Assembly: GCA_947313855.1 (NCBI GenBank)
Contig: CAMZNS010000017.1
Span: 16,809-80,808, forward strand
DNA: 64,000 nt
Origin: an uncultured Deferribacteraceae bacterium
GTDB taxonomy: Bacteria; Chrysiogenota; Deferribacteres; CAMZNJ01
Reading direction: 5' to 3'
The notes beneath the pieces are model-generated. The model searched no databases, was not told the DNA's origin, and was given only the letters and a program-made list of their open reading frames with translations. The number at the start of each line of letters is the position of its first letter. Position 1 is the first letter of the stretch. A program made the translations under genes and the position numbers. Shown piece by piece: positions 62,738 through 64,000 of this stretch.

Positions 62738-63997
62738 ATGACAAACAAACAAACAAACTACTCGCAAACACACCGACTACAAAACATCCTTCGCAGTGTT
62801 GCTGTACTACTCTCAAGCGGGCTCATCTATTCCGCCTCATACTTTGCAATAACAGTGCTCATCAACCGTGTCAGCGGGGCAACGGAGGCTGGTTACTTCT
62901 TCCAAGCGGCAGCCATAGCTAATATTTTTTTCCAATTCTCAGCCATGGGACTCAGCATACTCATCCTCACAGATGAACGTCGACGATTCTCATACAGCGA
63001 ATACCTCTCCTTCCAAATTACCATGTCTACATTTGCCATGATCGGCGTACTTCTGCTCACACTATTTTATAGCGATGCATACCTTGTTTTAATCCTGCTA
63101 CTGGCATCGGTGCAACGATTCTTGTCCAATATTCTCACCACCGCAACAGGGATATTTCAACGTGAAGAGCTACTACGGTATATTTTTCGTCAAGGGGTGC
63201 TTATCTCGGCGTTGCCACTGTTGCTCATAGCCACCTATTATGGGGTGGGAGTGTTTGGCACAAGAGTTGCCGGTGCGAATGCCTTGCTGAGCATATCGTT
63301 CGTTGCAACAGCGGTGTTTATTATGGTGCCAGGGTTACGTCAACTGCGTATGGGCGTGTTGCGATTCTCCCCCAAAGTCTCCATGCAGATTTTTCGACTA
63401 GCTATCCCCTTGGGTGTTGCTAGCGTGTCCATCGTGCTTATCATGGAGGTGCCCAAGATTGTTCTCGCACACTACCACCCACTAAACTACGTTGCCTACT
63501 ACTCCACCATGGTCTACTTCCTAATCGTACCAAGGCTGGTCTCTGAAGCCATTACGAACAGCCTCTACAAACACATGGCAGAACTCAGCAATGGAAAACG
63601 ACACTGGGCATCCTTTCGACTTGCAAGTGCTAATGCACTCATCACAGCCACTGTGGCGATCCTAATGGTTGCACTTGCCTTGATACTAGGACATCAGCTT
63701 ATCACCGCAATATTTACTCCCGAGTACGGTCAATACTCATACCTACTCGTAATGGTTATGATTGCGGGGGTATTCATGGGTGTGGACAGGGGGTTTGCGA
63801 GCTACATCATGGCTGAACAGGCGTACCGGTTGCAGTACGCACGCGACGCAATGGCTATCACAACAGTGACGGCTGTTTCCATGTTGCTCATACCCGATAT
63901 GGGTGTTACGGGGGCAGCTCTGGCACTTATCTCTGCAAACATTGCACCGGCAGTGTTTTCGGTGGTGACGGCAGCAGTACTTGCAAGTCGACGATGA
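62738..63997 (+). CDS. Wzx-like polysaccharide/lipid flippase (MOP superfamily)
   Basis: 419 residues with about 12 helices, complete to TGA 63995-63997. Start LINRVSGATEAGYFFQAAAIANIFFQF (in part) and LRMGVLRFSPKVSMQIFRLA resemble oligosaccharide flippases of the Wzx group rather than drug exporters. It could move lipid-linked glycans to the periplasm; no glycosyltransferase lies within the window to confirm it. AAGGA precedes the ATG. Confidence 0.72.
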   Translation: MTNKQTNYSQTHRLQNILRSVAVLLSSGLIYSASYFAITVLINRVSGATEAGYFFQAAAIANIFFQFSAMGLSILILTDERRRFSYSEYLSFQITMSTFAMIGVLLLTLFYSDAYLVLILLLASVQRFLSNILTTATGIFQREELLRYIFRQGVLISALPLLLIATYYGVGVFGTRVAGANALLSISFVATAVFIMVPGLRQLRMGVLRFSPKVSMQIFRLAIPLGVASVSIVLIMEVPKIVLAHYHPLNYVAYYSTMVYFLIVPRLVSEAITNSLYKHMAELSNGKRHWASFRLASANALITATVAILMVALALILGHQLITAIFTPEYGQYSYLLVMVMIAGVFMGVDRGFASYIMAEQAYRLQYARDAMAITTVTAVSMLLIPDMGVTGAALALISANIAPAVFSVVTAAVLASRR

Positions 63998-64000
63998 TGG

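Overview
The window reads as chromosomal DNA of a spirochaete (phylum Spirochaetota). The main reason is the flagellar cluster at 38.8-47.4 kb, flgB-flgC-fliE-fliF-fliG-fliH-fliI-fliJ-flbB. It ends in FlbB, the collar protein known from periplasmic (spirochaetal) flagella. Outer-membrane machinery is abundant: Lol-type permeases, a LolA-like protein, LptF/LptG, an MCE (Mla-like) operon and GmhA. Together these imply a diderm that probably makes an LPS-like glycolipid. Pyruvate:ferredoxin oxidoreductase and an iron-sulfur L-serine dehydratase suggest anaerobic, fermentative metabolism of pyruvate and serine. A secreted tri-haem cytochrome c suggests some periplasmic electron transfer as well. 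I cannot name the genus.

Layout. 0-3 kb: two Lol-type ABC permeases and a LolA-like protein, minus strand. 3.6-11.4 kb: plus-strand tri-haem cytochrome, TPR protein, dUTPase, tRNA m1A methyltransferase, SurE and a 931-residue Asn-rich protein. 11.4-18.1 kb: two MATE exporters and PFOR, minus strand. 18.5-21.5 kb: an MCE operon whose expected ATPase is replaced by a 175-residue protein that looks like an ABC ATPase stripped of its catalytic motifs. 21.6-30.1 kb: uridine phosphorylase, two Ig-like lipoproteins and a MurNAc catabolic locus (murP-murQ divergent from murR). 30.4-35.3 kb: serine transporter, serine dehydratase and a Na+:alanine/glycine symporter behind a 400-nt leader. 35.5-38.7 kb: an unknown protein, a PpiD-like chaperone and the SRP RNA. 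38.8-47.4 kb: the flagellar cluster, preceded by a sigma-54-like site. 47.4-52.8 kb: a BrkB/YihY membrane protein and potABCD. 53-64 kb: tRNA-Arg(CCT), lptF/lptG with an unknown secreted protein and mnmA, then rnhB-yraN-gmhA, tRNA-Cys(GCA), a chemotaxis receptor and a flippase.

Short-period tandem arrays are the most distinctive trait. More than twenty occur, each with its own unit. Intergenic ones tend to sit at gene 3' ends and convergent junctions, sometimes holding the stop codon. Others lie inside reading frames, always with units that are multiples of three: the Lol permease N-terminus, the FliI insertion and C-tail, the FlbB signal region and a lipoprotein C-tail. Both tRNA genes are followed directly by arrays built from the same short words.

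All calls come from reading the sequence and from knowledge of the families; no database search was run.
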